From the NCBI RefSeq assembly GCF_004682045.1, contig NZ_QUZT01000043.1, forward strand, positions 1 to 58,994: a stretch of DNA of 58,994 nucleotides. Direction: 5' to 3'. This DNA is from Pseudomonas nabeulensis. Its GTDB lineage: Bacteria; Pseudomonadota; Gammaproteobacteria; Pseudomonadales; Pseudomonadaceae. The notes under the pieces were generated by a model that made no database searches, had not been told where the DNA came from, and saw only the letters and a list, made by a program, of their open reading frames with translations. Each line of letters starts with the position of its first letter. Position 1 is the first letter of the stretch. Positions 51,429 to 58,994 of this stretch are shown piece after piece. The position numbers and the translations under genes are program-made.

Positions 51429-52427
51429 TTACTTGAACCCCGGATCCTGGGCCTTCCACCAACTGCAAAACTCGTCGAGGGCGGTCCACAGGCTGACCTT
51501 GGGCTCGTAGTCCAGATAATGCCTGGCACGGCTGATGTCCAGGGTGAAATCTTTGTTCATCACTTGCATGCCCAGACGCGATAACGCCGGCTCCGGGCGA
51601 CCGGGCCACATCGCGCAAAACGCTTCGTTGAGCGCCGCCACGCTGTAGGACAAGCCGTAGGAGCGGTAACGCATCACCTGGGGCAGTTCCATTTGGCGCA
51701 TCACGTAGTTCACCACATCCCACACCGGCACCGGCGCACCGTTGCTGATGTTGTAGGCCCGGCCCAACGCAGAACCTGGGGCCAGCAAGCTGCTGAGCAA
51801 GACTTCATTAAGGTTGTGCACGCTGGTGAAGTCGACCTTGTTCAAGCCGTCGCCGACAATGGCCAGGCGGTTCTTGCGCTGCATGTTCAACAGGCGCGGG
51901 AAGATGCTCATGTCGCCAGCGCCGGTGACAAAGCGCGGGCGCAGGGCCAGCACTTCCAGACCGAACTCCTGGGCGCCGAATACCTTTTGCTCGGCCAGGT
52001 ATTTGGTGGCGGCATATGGGTGTTTAAAGCGCTTGGGCACTTGCTCTTCAGTCAGACCCAGATGGTCGCGCCCATCGAAGTAGATCGAGGGCGAAGACAG
52101 GTGCACCAACCGACCCACGTTCTGTTTAAGGCAGGCTTCGACGACATTTTCAGTCACCTGCACGTTGCCTTGATAAAAGTCCTGATACTTGCCCCACAAC
52201 CCAACCGCACCCGCGCAATGCACTACGGCTTCGACGTCGCGGCACAGGTGGCGCACCAGGTCGGCATCATTCAGGTCACCCTGGACAAACTCGGCGCCGC
52301 GCCTGACCAGGTGCTCTACACCTTCGGCGCGGCGCCCGTTGACCCGCACGTCCAGGCCTTGCTCCAGGGCGAAGCGCGCAAAGCGCCCGCCAATGAAGCC
52401 GCTCGCGCCGGTGACCAGAATTTTCAT
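51429..52427 (-). CDS. NAD-dependent epimerase/dehydratase family protein
   Basis: Extended-SDR enzyme of 332 residues. Seen: Rossmann GASGFIGGRFARFALEQG at about 7-24, DLNDADLVRHL, VHLSSPSIYFDGRD with the catalytic Ser region, and YAATKYLAEQ (YxxxK). The last 120 residues are typical of sugar-nucleotide or steroid-type epimerases. Substrate unknown. ATG 52427 is supported by the Rossmann start. It lies 124 bp upstream of the coiled-coil gene in the same direction, with a gap that holds no repeat. Confidence 0.87.
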   Translation of the reverse strand: MKILVTGASGFIGGRFARFALEQGLDVRVNGRRAEGVEHLVRRGAEFVQGDLNDADLVRHLCRDVEAVVHCAGAVGLWGKYQDFYQGNVQVTENVVEACLKQNVGRLVHLSSPSIYFDGRDHLGLTEEQVPKRFKHPYAATKYLAEQKVFGAQEFGLEVLALRPRFVTGAGDMSIFPRLLNMQRKNRLAIVGDGLNKVDFTSVHNLNEVLLSSLLAPGSALGRAYNISNGAPVPVWDVVNYVMRQMELPQVMRYRSYGLSYSVAALNEAFCAMWPGRPEPALSRLGMQVMNKDFTLDISRARHYLDYEPKVSLWTALDEFCSWWKAQDPGFK

Positions 52428-52479
52428 GTATTACCCCGTGTTCTCTCGTTTTTCATCGCTGTTGCCTTGACGCGCGCCA

Positions 52480-53373
52480 TCACTCCAACGGCACCAACCA
52501 TTGACCACAGGCCTGAGCCAGATGATCGGTCAACAAACTCAACAGTTGCCCGCCACTGCGCCAATGATGCCAGTACAGCGGCACATCGATGGGCTTATCT
52601 GGCAGCAACTCCACCAACAGGCCCTTTTCCAACTGCTCGCGCACCTGCAGTTCCGGCACCAGGCCCCAACCGAGGCCGGCTTCGGTCAGGCGGATAAACC
52701 CTTCGGACGACGGGCATAAATGGTGTTCAAAACCGCCGTCCACGCCGAGGGATGCCAGATAGCGATGCTGTAGGAAATCATCCGGGCCAAACACCAATGC
52801 AGGCGTGCGCGCCAGTTGATCAGCCCGCACCCCCTCAGGAAAATGCCGGGCTATAAAAGCCGGGCTGGCCAGTGCGCGATAACGCATGGCACCGAGCAGC
52901 AGACTACGGGCGCCGGCCACGGGACGTTCGCTGGCACAGATACAAGCCGCAACTTCACCGGCGCGCATGCGTTTGAGGCCGACGGTCTGGTCTTCGACTA
53001 CCAGGTCCAACAGCAAATGTTGCTCGGCACAAAACTCGCTGACGGCCTCGGCCCACCACGTGGCCAGGCTATCGGCATTCAGCGCGATGCGCAGTCGCTC
53101 GGGCATGCCCTCCTCGTCCAGTGCCGGCACCTGGCTTTGCAGGTCGCGCTCCAGCAGGCGTACCTGCTGCACATGGTTGAGCAGGCGTCGGCCGATATCG
53201 GTGGGCGTTGGCGGCGTGGCCCGCACCAGTACCGGCTGGCCGATGCGCGCTTCAAGCAGTTTGATGCGCTGGGAGATCGCCGACTGCGACAGCCCCAGCA
53301 CTTGGGCGCCGCGTTCAAAGCCGGCCTGTTCCACCACCGCCGCGAGGGCGGAAAGCAATTTATAGTCGAACAT
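52480..53373 (-). CDS. argP: LysR-type regulator ArgP
   Basis: Regulator of the LysE-type exporter, 297 residues. Seen: HTH at about 4-60 (YKLLSALAAVVEQAGFERGA, LSQSAISQRIKLLEARIGQP) and an effector domain. ArgP-type sequence features are the ATP/arginine-lysine-binding C domain; divergence from the lysine/arginine exporter gene at 53465 fits ArgP-ArgO. The P. aeruginosa argP/iciA-exporter-sodB order is shared. The synonym iciA is historical. Confidence 0.9.
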   Translation of the reverse strand: MFDYKLLSALAAVVEQAGFERGAQVLGLSQSAISQRIKLLEARIGQPVLVRATPPTPTDIGRRLLNHVQQVRLLERDLQSQVPALDEEGMPERLRIALNADSLATWWAEAVSEFCAEQHLLLDLVVEDQTVGLKRMRAGEVAACICASERPVAGARSLLLGAMRYRALASPAFIARHFPEGVRADQLARTPALVFGPDDFLQHRYLASLGVDGGFEHHLCPSSEGFIRLTEAGLGWGLVPELQVREQLEKGLLVELLPDKPIDVPLYWHHWRSGGQLLSLLTDHLAQACGQWLVPLE

Positions 53374-53464
53374 CAGTTTCTCTAATGAGCGATCACCAAT
53401 ATTGGTTTTTCTTATACAGCTTAGCTCGAGAGAATGGCCAGCATCATTTAGAGGATCGTTATGT

Positions 53465-54064
53465 ATGTGGCAAAGCTATGTGAACGGATTGCTGGTGGCC
53501 CTCGGCCTGATCATGGCCATCGGCACGCAAAACGCATTTGTACTGGCGCAGAGCCTGCGGCGTGAACATCACCTGCCCGTCGCAGCGCTGTGTGTGATTT
53601 GCGATGCGCTGTTGGTGGCCGCCGGCGTATTCGGGCTGGCGACGGTGCTGGCCCACAGCCCGATCCTGCTGGGTATTGCGCGTTGGGGCGGTGCGGCGTT
53701 CCTGTTGTGGTACGGCACCTTGGCGCTGCGCCGGGCGTTTTCCAAGCAGAGTCTGGACCAGGGCGAGAACGCCAAGGTGCGTTCCCTGCGCGCCGTGCTG
53801 CTGAGCGCATTGGCCGTGACGCTGCTTAACCCTCACGTGTATCTGGACACGGTGCTATTGATTGGCTCATTGGGCGCCCAGCAAACCGAACCCGGCGCTT
53901 ATGTCGCAGGTGCGGCCAGCGCGTCGTTCCTGTGGTTCACCACCCTGGCGCTCGGCGCGGCGTGGTTGGCACCGTGGCTGGCACGCCCGTCGACCTGGCG
54001 CCTGCTGGACCTGTTGGTGGCGGTGATGATGTTCAGCGTGGCCTACCAATTGATTGCCGCCTGA
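53465..54064 (+). CDS. argO: LysE/ArgO family amino acid exporter
   Basis: Inner-membrane exporter for arginine and/or lysine, 199 residues. Seen: six hydrophobic helices, LVALGLIMAIGTQNAFVLAQSL at about 9-30 with the family motif GPGTQNAFVL in the form IGTQNAFVL, and ITLLNPHVYLDTVLLIGSLG. ATG 53465 has GAGGA ahead (an out-of-frame ATG lies at 53461). The divergent ArgP is its expected activator. Confidence 0.9.
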   Translation: MWQSYVNGLLVALGLIMAIGTQNAFVLAQSLRREHHLPVAALCVICDALLVAAGVFGLATVLAHSPILLGIARWGGAAFLLWYGTLALRRAFSKQSLDQGENAKVRSLRAVLLSALAVTLLNPHVYLDTVLLIGSLGAQQTEPGAYVAGAASASFLWFTTLALGAAWLAPWLARPSTWRLLDLLVAVMMFSVAYQLIAA

Positions 54065-54242
54065 CGAATATTCCAAAACGCTCTGGAACCTCTATTCCAC
54101 ACAGTTGTTGCGTGGTTTTGCCGCACCCCCGGTGCTATGATCCAGCCCCTGCGCCGCAAAGAGTACAAACTCCCCGGCGCTTGTTTGGCCGCCCGTGATC
54201 GGCCTTGCGCTCACCGCAACTGACCTGATTAGGAGAATCATC

Positions 54243-54839
54243 ATGGCTTTCGAATTGCCGCCGCTGCCCTACGCACACGATGCCCTGCAGCCGCACATCT
54301 CCAAGGAAACCTTGGAGTTCCACCACGACAAGCACCACAACACCTACGTCGTGAACCTGAACAACCTGGTGCCAGGCACCGAGTTCGAAGGCAAGACCCT
54401 GGAAGAGATCGTCAAATCCTCTTCGGGCGGTATCTTCAACAACGCCGCTCAGGTCTGGAACCACACCTTCTACTGGAACTGCCTGGCGCCAAACGCCGGC
54501 GGCCAACCTACCGGCGCGCTGGCTGAAGCCATCAACGCTGCGTTCGGTTCGTTCGACAAGTTCAAGGAAGAGTTCACCAAGACTTCGGTCGGCACCTTCG
54601 GTTCCGGTTGGGGCTGGCTGGTGAAAAAGGCTGACGGTTCCCTGGCCCTGGCCAGCACCATCGGCGCCGGCAACCCGCTGACCAGCGGCGACACCCCGCT
54701 GCTGACCTGCGACGTGTGGGAACACGCTTACTACATCGACTACCGCAACGTGCGTCCAAAGTATGTGGAAGCGTTCTGGAACCTGGTCAACTGGAAGTTC
54801 GTGGCTGAGCAGTTCGAAGGCAAGACCTTCACTGCCTAA
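54243..54839 (+). CDS. sodB: iron superoxide dismutase SodB
   Basis: Cytoplasmic enzyme of 198 residues that converts superoxide to hydrogen peroxide and oxygen. Seen: the N-terminal FELPPLPYAHDALQPHIS, metal ligands in KHHNTYV (His), the VWNHTFYW (His), and DVWEHAYYIDYRNVRPKYVE (Asp and His), plus AAQVWNHTFYWNCL typical of iron-type SODs. ATG 54243 has TTAGGAGA eight bases upstream. A strong terminator follows, so it is monocistronic. Confidence 0.96.
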   Translation: MAFELPPLPYAHDALQPHISKETLEFHHDKHHNTYVVNLNNLVPGTEFEGKTLEEIVKSSSGGIFNNAAQVWNHTFYWNCLAPNAGGQPTGALAEAINAAFGSFDKFKEEFTKTSVGTFGSGWGWLVKKADGSLALASTIGAGNPLTSGDTPLLTCDVWEHAYYIDYRNVRPKYVEAFWNLVNWKFVAEQFEGKTFTA

Positions 54840-54861
54840 GTACACAACCTGCAGTAGAAAA

Positions 54862-54886
54862 AGCCCGGCACATGCCGGGCTTTTTT
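54862..54886 (+). terminator. Rho-independent terminator of sodB
   Basis: AGCCCGGCA-CA-TGCCGGGCT (9-bp stem, two-base loop) is followed by TTTTTT, 23 bp after the sodB stop. It isolates sodB from the small gene that follows. Confidence 0.9.
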
Positions 54887-54895
54887 GTGGACCAG

Positions 54896-54924
54896 GGAAC
54901 TGAGCGACCGCAGCTGGCCACCCA
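54896..54924 (+). promoter_or_regulatory. candidate hrp box (HrpL/RspL-type ECF promoter)
   Basis: GGAACT (54896-54901; preceded by G), 16 bases, then CCACCCA (54918-54924). This fits the published pattern KGGARCY-N15-16-CCACNNA of type III secretion ECF promoters at every fixed position. It lies right after the sodB terminator and 45 bp before the next ATG. Confidence 0.55.
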
Positions 54925-54969
54925 GGCAGGTAGAGGAATTCACCTCTCATACCTGTCGGAGAAATCACA

Positions 54970-55179
54970 ATGACCATTGGCGCACTTGCATCTCTGCCTA
55001 TCGTTGGCGACCTCGTTAAAACCGCTGGCGAAATCACCAAGGCTGTCGCCCCACTCGCCCAACCTTTCGCTGATGTGCTGGCCAAGGCACTGGGCAATGC
55101 ATTGGAACCTCAAAACAAAAGCGTGGAGTTCTCGGCTACACAAGAGACCGAAAAGCGTCAAATAAACTTTGCCAGCTGA
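54970..55179 (+). CDS. small orphan protein, 69 residues
   Basis: Small protein that I do not recognise. Seen: an Ala/Val/Leu-rich helical body (ALASLPIVGDLVKTAGEITK; PFADVLAKALGNALEPQNKS), Ile at position 3 and no acidic residue in the first 12, then a polar tail ending in ETEKRQINFAS. No signal peptide, no membrane helix of full length. CGGAGA seven bases ahead of ATG 54970 decides the start. It sits alone between sodB and bifA, behind the hrp-box-like promoter; those two genes are adjacent in P. aeruginosa, so this is an inserted gene. A type III secretion-linked role is an inference. Confidence 0.75.
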   Translation: MTIGALASLPIVGDLVKTAGEITKAVAPLAQPFADVLAKALGNALEPQNKSVEFSATQETEKRQINFAS

Positions 55180-55357
55180 CCCGCCCGAAGCACTGATACC
55201 TGGCAGGCGGATCAAAATCCGCCTCGCCCACTTTTCCCAAACTGCCCGCCAACCACATCAAACCCGCCTTTACCCTAATGTTCCTTTGACTGCCCTCACC
55301 AGATTGCCAATACTCATGGCATATTGAGGCTACCCGCATGGAACAAGGAATGACCCT

Positions 55358-57409
55358 TTGAAGCTGGAACTCAAAAACAGCTTGTCGGTGAAGTTGCTAC
55401 GGGTTGTGCTGCTGTCGGCATTGGTTGTGGGCGTGGCGCTGAGCGTGGCGCAGATCGTTTTCGATGCCTATAAGACGCGCCAGGCCGTGGCCGGTGATGC
55501 CCAGCGCATCCTCGACATGTTTCGCGACCCCTCGACCCAGGCCGTCTATAGCCTGGATCGCGAGATGGGCATGCAGGTCATTGAGGGCCTGTTCCAGGAC
55601 GATGCCGTGCGCATGGCTTCCATTGGCCATCCCAACGAAACCATGCTGGCGGAGAAAAGCCGCGCGTTGCAGCAGGCGCCCAGCCGCTGGTTGACCGACT
55701 TGATCCTGGGCCAGGAACGCACCTTCACCACGCCCTTGGTGGGCAAGGGCCCCTACAGCGAATACTACGGCGACCTGAGTATCACCCTCGACACAGCCAC
55801 CTATGGCCAGGGTTTTATCGTCAACTCGGTGATCATCTTTATTTCCGGGGTGCTGCGTGCACTGGCCATGGGCCTGGTGTTGTACCTGGTTTACCACTGG
55901 CTGCTGACCAAACCGTTGTCGCGGATTATCGAGCACCTGACCTCGATCAACCCGGACCGGCCCAGCGAACACAAGATCCCGCTGCTCAAAGGCCACGAAC
56001 GCAATGAGTTGGGGCTGTGGATTAACACGGCCAACCAGTTGCTCGAGTCCATCGAGCGCAACACCCACCTGCGCCACGAGGCGGAGAGCAGCCTGTTGCG
56101 CATGGCCCAGTACGACTTCCTCACCGGCCTGCCCAACCGCCAGAAATTGCAGGAGCAACTGGACAAGATCCTGATCGATGCCGGTCGCCGACAACGCCGC
56201 GTGGCCGTGTTGTGCGTAGGCCTGGATGACTTCAAGAGCGTCAACGAGCAGTTCACCTACCAGGCCGGCGACAAACTGTTGCTGGCCCTGGCCGACCGCT
56301 TGCGCGCCCACAGCGGTCGCCTCGGCGCCCTGGCCCGCTTGGGCGGTGACCAGTTCGCCCTGGTGCAGGCAGATATCGACCAACCCTACGAAGCCGCCGA
56401 ACTGGCGCAAAGCATCCTCGATGACCTGGAAGCCGAGTTCGCCCTCGACCAGGAATGCATCCGCCTGCGCGCCACCATTGGCATCACACTGTTCCCGGAA
56501 GACGGCGACAGTACCGAAAAGCTGCTGCAAAAAGCCGAACAGACCATGACCCTGGCCAAGACCCGTTCGCGCAACCGCTATCAGTTCTATATCGCCAGTG
56601 TCGACAGCGAGATGCGCCGTCGCCGCGAGCTGGAAAAAGACCTGCGCGATGCCCTGCGTCGCGACCAATTCCACTTGGTCTACCAACCCCAGATCAGCTA
56701 CCGCGACCACCGCGTGGTCGGCGTGGAGGCCCTAATCCGCTGGCAACACCCGGAACATGGCCTGGTCCCGCCAGACCTGTTTATCCCGCTGGCGGAACAG
56801 AACGGCACCATTATCCCGATTGGCGAATGGGTACTCGACCAGGCCTGTCGCCAGCTGCGCGAATGGCACGACTTGGGCTTCACCGACCTGCGCATGGCGG
56901 TCAACCTGTCCACCGTGCAGTTGCACCACACCGAGTTGCCGCGGGTGGTGAATAACCTGATGCAGATCTATCGCCTGCCGCCGCGCAGCCTGGAACTGGA
57001 AGTCACCGAAACCGGCCTGATGGAAGACATCAGCACCGCCGCCCAGCACCTGCTGAGCCTGCGCCGTTCCGGGGCGCTGATCGCGATTGATGACTTCGGC
57101 ACGGGCTACTCGTCGTTGAGCTACCTGAAAAGCCTGCCCCTGGACAAGATCAAGATCGACAAGAGCTTCGTCCAGGACCTGCTGGACGATGACGACGATG
57201 CAACCATCGTGCGGGCCATCATCCAACTGGGCAAAAGCCTGGGGATGCAGGTGATCGCCGAGGGCGTGGAAACCGCCGAGCAAGAGGCGTACATCGTCTC
57301 CGAAGGCTGCCATGAAGGTCAGGGCTACCACTACAGCAAACCCTTGCAGGCCCGGGAGCTGGCGGCTTTTTTGAAGCAGGCCCAGCGCAATAACGCGGCC
57401 ATTATTTGA
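55358..57409 (+). CDS. bifA: c-di-GMP phosphodiesterase BifA (GGDQF-EAL)
   Basis: Membrane-bound regulator of biofilm and motility, 683 residues. Seen: TM1 at about 10-32, periplasmic region to about 150, TM2 at about 155-180, a HAMP-like linker, a GGDEF domain at about 245-410 whose active-site motif reads GGDQF (so no cyclase activity expected), and a complete EAL domain at about 430-675 (EALIRW near 457, the DDFGTGYSSLSYLKSLPLDK block) that should hydrolyse c-di-GMP. The start is TTG 55358 with AAGGA ahead. Position next to sodB, as in P. aeruginosa, supports the name. It is transcribed from its own upstream region. Confidence 0.93.
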   Translation: MKLELKNSLSVKLLRVVLLSALVVGVALSVAQIVFDAYKTRQAVAGDAQRILDMFRDPSTQAVYSLDREMGMQVIEGLFQDDAVRMASIGHPNETMLAEKSRALQQAPSRWLTDLILGQERTFTTPLVGKGPYSEYYGDLSITLDTATYGQGFIVNSVIIFISGVLRALAMGLVLYLVYHWLLTKPLSRIIEHLTSINPDRPSEHKIPLLKGHERNELGLWINTANQLLESIERNTHLRHEAESSLLRMAQYDFLTGLPNRQKLQEQLDKILIDAGRRQRRVAVLCVGLDDFKSVNEQFTYQAGDKLLLALADRLRAHSGRLGALARLGGDQFALVQADIDQPYEAAELAQSILDDLEAEFALDQECIRLRATIGITLFPEDGDSTEKLLQKAEQTMTLAKTRSRNRYQFYIASVDSEMRRRRELEKDLRDALRRDQFHLVYQPQISYRDHRVVGVEALIRWQHPEHGLVPPDLFIPLAEQNGTIIPIGEWVLDQACRQLREWHDLGFTDLRMAVNLSTVQLHHTELPRVVNNLMQIYRLPPRSLELEVTETGLMEDISTAAQHLLSLRRSGALIAIDDFGTGYSSLSYLKSLPLDKIKIDKSFVQDLLDDDDDATIVRAIIQLGKSLGMQVIAEGVETAEQEAYIVSEGCHEGQGYHYSKPLQARELAAFLKQAQRNNAAII

Positions 57410-57457
57410 CAGCACAAAACGATACTAAATATTTCCCGCGTATAACCCTTTACACAA

Positions 57458-57476
57458 AATGCAAATCTTTCGCATT
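57458..57476 (+). promoter_or_regulatory. candidate Fur box of icmP
   Basis: AATGCAAATCTTTCGCATT is palindromic (AATGC...GCATT) and differs at only two positions from the common extended Fur-box form AATGCGAATCATTCGCATT. It lies 63 bp upstream of the icmP ATG. Confidence 0.6.
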
Positions 57477-57538
57477 ATGTCGCAGCTTTTTTGCGCTCCC
57501 CCGCGCGCCCCATCAACAACCGAAGCAGGATGTTCGCC

Positions 57539-58882
57539 ATGATTCGTATGCCCCTGGCCACCGCCAGTCTGCTGGCCATTGCCATTTCTCTCGCCGGTTG
57601 CGGCGAAGGTAAAGACAAGGCCGCCGCGCCACAGGCGCCGACCCCGGCTGCCAGCACTACCGCTCCAGCGGCTGCCACCCCTGCCGGCCAGGTCGACGAA
57701 GCCGCCGCCAAGGCGGTAGTCGCGCATTACGCAGACATGGTGTTCGCGGTCTACAGCGACGCCGAGTCCACCGCGAAAACCCTGCAAACCGCTATCGACG
57801 CATTCCTGGCCAAGCCGAACGACGAAACCCTGAAAGCCGCCCGCACGGCCTGGGTTGCCGCGCGTGTGCCTTACCTGCAGAGCGAAGTGTTCCGCTTCGG
57901 CAACACCATCATCGACGACTGGGAAGGCCAGGTGAACGCATGGCCACTGGACGAAGGCCTGATCGACTACGTCGACAAGTCCTACGAACACGCGCTGGGT
58001 AACCCGGGCGCCACCGCCAACATCATCGCCAACACCGAGATCCAGGTGGGCGAAGACAAGGTCGACGTGAAGGACATCACTCCGGAAAAACTCGCCAGCC
58101 TCAACGAGCTGGGCGGTTCCGAAGCCAACGTTGCCACCGGCTACCACGCCATCGAATTCCTGCTGTGGGGCCAAGACCTCAACGGTACCGGCCCTGGCGC
58201 TGGCAACCGTCCTGCATCGGACTACCTGACCGGCGACGGCGCCACTGGCGGCCACAACGAGCGCCGCCGCGCCTACCTGAGCGCTGTGACACAACTGCTG
58301 GTGAGCGACCTGGAAGAAATGGTCGGTAACTGGAAACCCAACGTCGAAGACAACTACCGCGCCACCCTGGAGGCAGAACCTGCCACCGACGGCCTGCGTA
58401 AAATGCTGTTCGGCATGGGCAGCCTGTCCCTGGGCGAGCTGGCCGGTGAGCGCATGAAGGTTTCCCTGGAAGCCAACTCGCCGGAAGACGAACAGGACTG
58501 CTTCAGCGACAACACCCACAACTCGCACTTCTACGACGCCAAGGGCATCCGCAACGTCTACCTGGGCGAGTACACCCGCACCGACGGCACCAAAATGACC
58601 GGCGCCAGCCTGTCCTCCCTGGTGGCCAAGGCCGACCCGGCTGCCGACACCGCGCTGAAAGCCGACCTGGCGTCGACCGAAGCGAAGATTCAGGTCATGG
58701 TTGATCACGCGGCCAAAGGTGAGCACTACGACCAACTGATCGCCGCCGGTAACGATGCGGGCAACCAGATCGTACGCGACGCAATCGCCGCACTGGTCAA
58801 GCAGACCGGTTCGATCGAAGCTGCAGCGGGCAAGCTGGGCATCAGCGACCTGAACCCGGACAACGCTGATCACGAGTTCTGA
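57539..58882 (+). CDS. icmP: imelysin family lipoprotein (IcmP/EfeO-M75-like)
   Basis: Exported lipoprotein of 447 residues of the imelysin (peptidase M75, iron-regulated protein A) family. Seen: lipoprotein signal with lipobox SLAGC (cleavage before Cys near 20), a Pro/Ala/Thr-rich linker at about 25-50, and an imelysin domain with the GxHxxE motif GYHAIE (His at about 203). P. aeruginosa IcmP was described as an insulin-cleaving metalloprotease, but a role in iron uptake is now favoured for the family; no HExxH is seen. ATG 57539 is chosen; ATG 57530 is close behind. A Fur-type box precedes it and a terminator follows. Confidence 0.92.
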   Translation: MIRMPLATASLLAIAISLAGCGEGKDKAAAPQAPTPAASTTAPAAATPAGQVDEAAAKAVVAHYADMVFAVYSDAESTAKTLQTAIDAFLAKPNDETLKAARTAWVAARVPYLQSEVFRFGNTIIDDWEGQVNAWPLDEGLIDYVDKSYEHALGNPGATANIIANTEIQVGEDKVDVKDITPEKLASLNELGGSEANVATGYHAIEFLLWGQDLNGTGPGAGNRPASDYLTGDGATGGHNERRRAYLSAVTQLLVSDLEEMVGNWKPNVEDNYRATLEAEPATDGLRKMLFGMGSLSLGELAGERMKVSLEANSPEDEQDCFSDNTHNSHFYDAKGIRNVYLGEYTRTDGTKMTGASLSSLVAKADPAADTALKADLASTEAKIQVMVDHAAKGEHYDQLIAAGNDAGNQIVRDAIAALVKQTGSIEAAAGKLGISDLNPDNADHEF

Positions 58883-58895
58883 TTCGTGCCGAGTT

Positions 58896-58927
58896 GAAAA
58901 AAGGCGACCTTCGGGTCGCTTTTTTTT
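58896..58927 (+). terminator. Rho-independent terminator of icmP
   Basis: GGCGACC-TTCG-GGTCGCT (stable tetraloop) is followed by T8, about 20 bp after the icmP stop. Confidence 0.9.
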
Positions 58928-58965
58928 GCCTGCCCTCCAACACTCGATCAAACACCACAAAACCC

Positions 58966-58994
58966 ATGTGGGAGGGGCCTTGCCCTAATGCCAG
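58966..58994. repeat. REP-type half element at the right edge
   Basis: atgtgggaggggccttgccc followed by taatgccag. It is the inverse of bases 1-29 of the window. The other arm must lie beyond the edge. Confidence 0.75.

Noticed and set aside
57425..58960. A 511-codon frame opposite icmP
   Set aside because: Val/Gly/Gln-rich shadow of the imelysin gene; it also runs through both the Fur-type promoter and the terminator.
1..58994. CRISPR array made of the repeated 30-mers
   Set aside because: Repeats are scattered singly or in inverted pairs through 59 kb, not as a regular array, and there is no cas gene.
1..58994. A 59-kb composite transposon bounded by terminal inverted repeats
   Set aside because: The edge repeats are the common REP type; no transposase or integrase is present and content is syntenic core genome.

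Overview
The window is GC-rich chromosomal DNA of a fluorescent Pseudomonas, most likely the P. fluorescens group. Three things support this. There are about fifteen copies of the REP-type palindrome found at gene ends in that group (core GGGGGCTTGCCCCC or GGGAGCTTGCTCCC, flanked by TGTGGGAG or TGTGGCGAG). Gene order also matches remembered P. aeruginosa blocks: gtsABCD-oprB-yeaD/hexR/zwf-pgl-eda, fadD1/fadD2//hydrolase-phaJ1, and argP/lysE-sodB-bifA-icmP. I saw no rRNA, tRNA, CRISPR array, transposase, integrase or phage gene, so this is core genome with a few accessory patches.

Layout. 1-5 kb: a chemoreceptor with a sigma-28-type promoter, a CorA/ZntB-like channel and a PiT phosphate transporter. 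5-12 kb: pxpABC (5-oxoproline use) with a divergent LysR regulator, a LysR/SDR pair, and a PACE efflux gene with its own divergent LysR regulator. 12-16.5 kb: a four-gene ECF-sigma operon (NTF2-like, YCII, SRPBCC, sigma), a GNAT gene, a hipB with a wrecked hipA, and a GyrI-like protein. 16.7-21.3 kb: alaC and the gluconate system gntT-gntK/gntR with three matching operators. 21.6-30 kb: small and stress genes (DUF6124 protein, GST, MFS transporter, an unknown gene behind a sigma-54-type promoter, a BdlA-like receptor, GNAT, a secreted methyltransferase-like protein, peptide deformylase, YihY, CsbD). 30-38 kb: fatty-acid activation (fadD1, fadD2, a hydrolase, PhaJ) plus small proteins and a class V aminotransferase.

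38-50 kb is the glucose block. OprB and GtsABCD bring glucose across the outer and inner membranes, YeaD is a mutarotase, and Zwf-Pgl-Eda feed the Entner-Doudoroff pathway under HexR. An AGE-family sugar isomerase sits upstream of gtsA. 50-59 kb holds a coiled-coil membrane protein, an epimerase, argP/lysE, sodB, a 69-residue orphan protein, bifA (c-di-GMP phosphodiesterase) and icmP (imelysin).

Four observations deserve a second look. (1) A textbook hrp-box (HrpL/RspL-type promoter) lies just after the sodB terminator and in front of the 69-residue orphan gene. (2) The promoters of gtsA and of the AGE isomerase share a duplicated architecture: the same 18-bp palindrome and the same 38-bp spacing to a common downstream element. 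(3) A sigma-54-type promoter sits next to a 9-bp inverted repeat ahead of an unknown gene. (4) A strong hairpin leader precedes the DUF6124 gene. I found no complete, obviously new multi-gene system.
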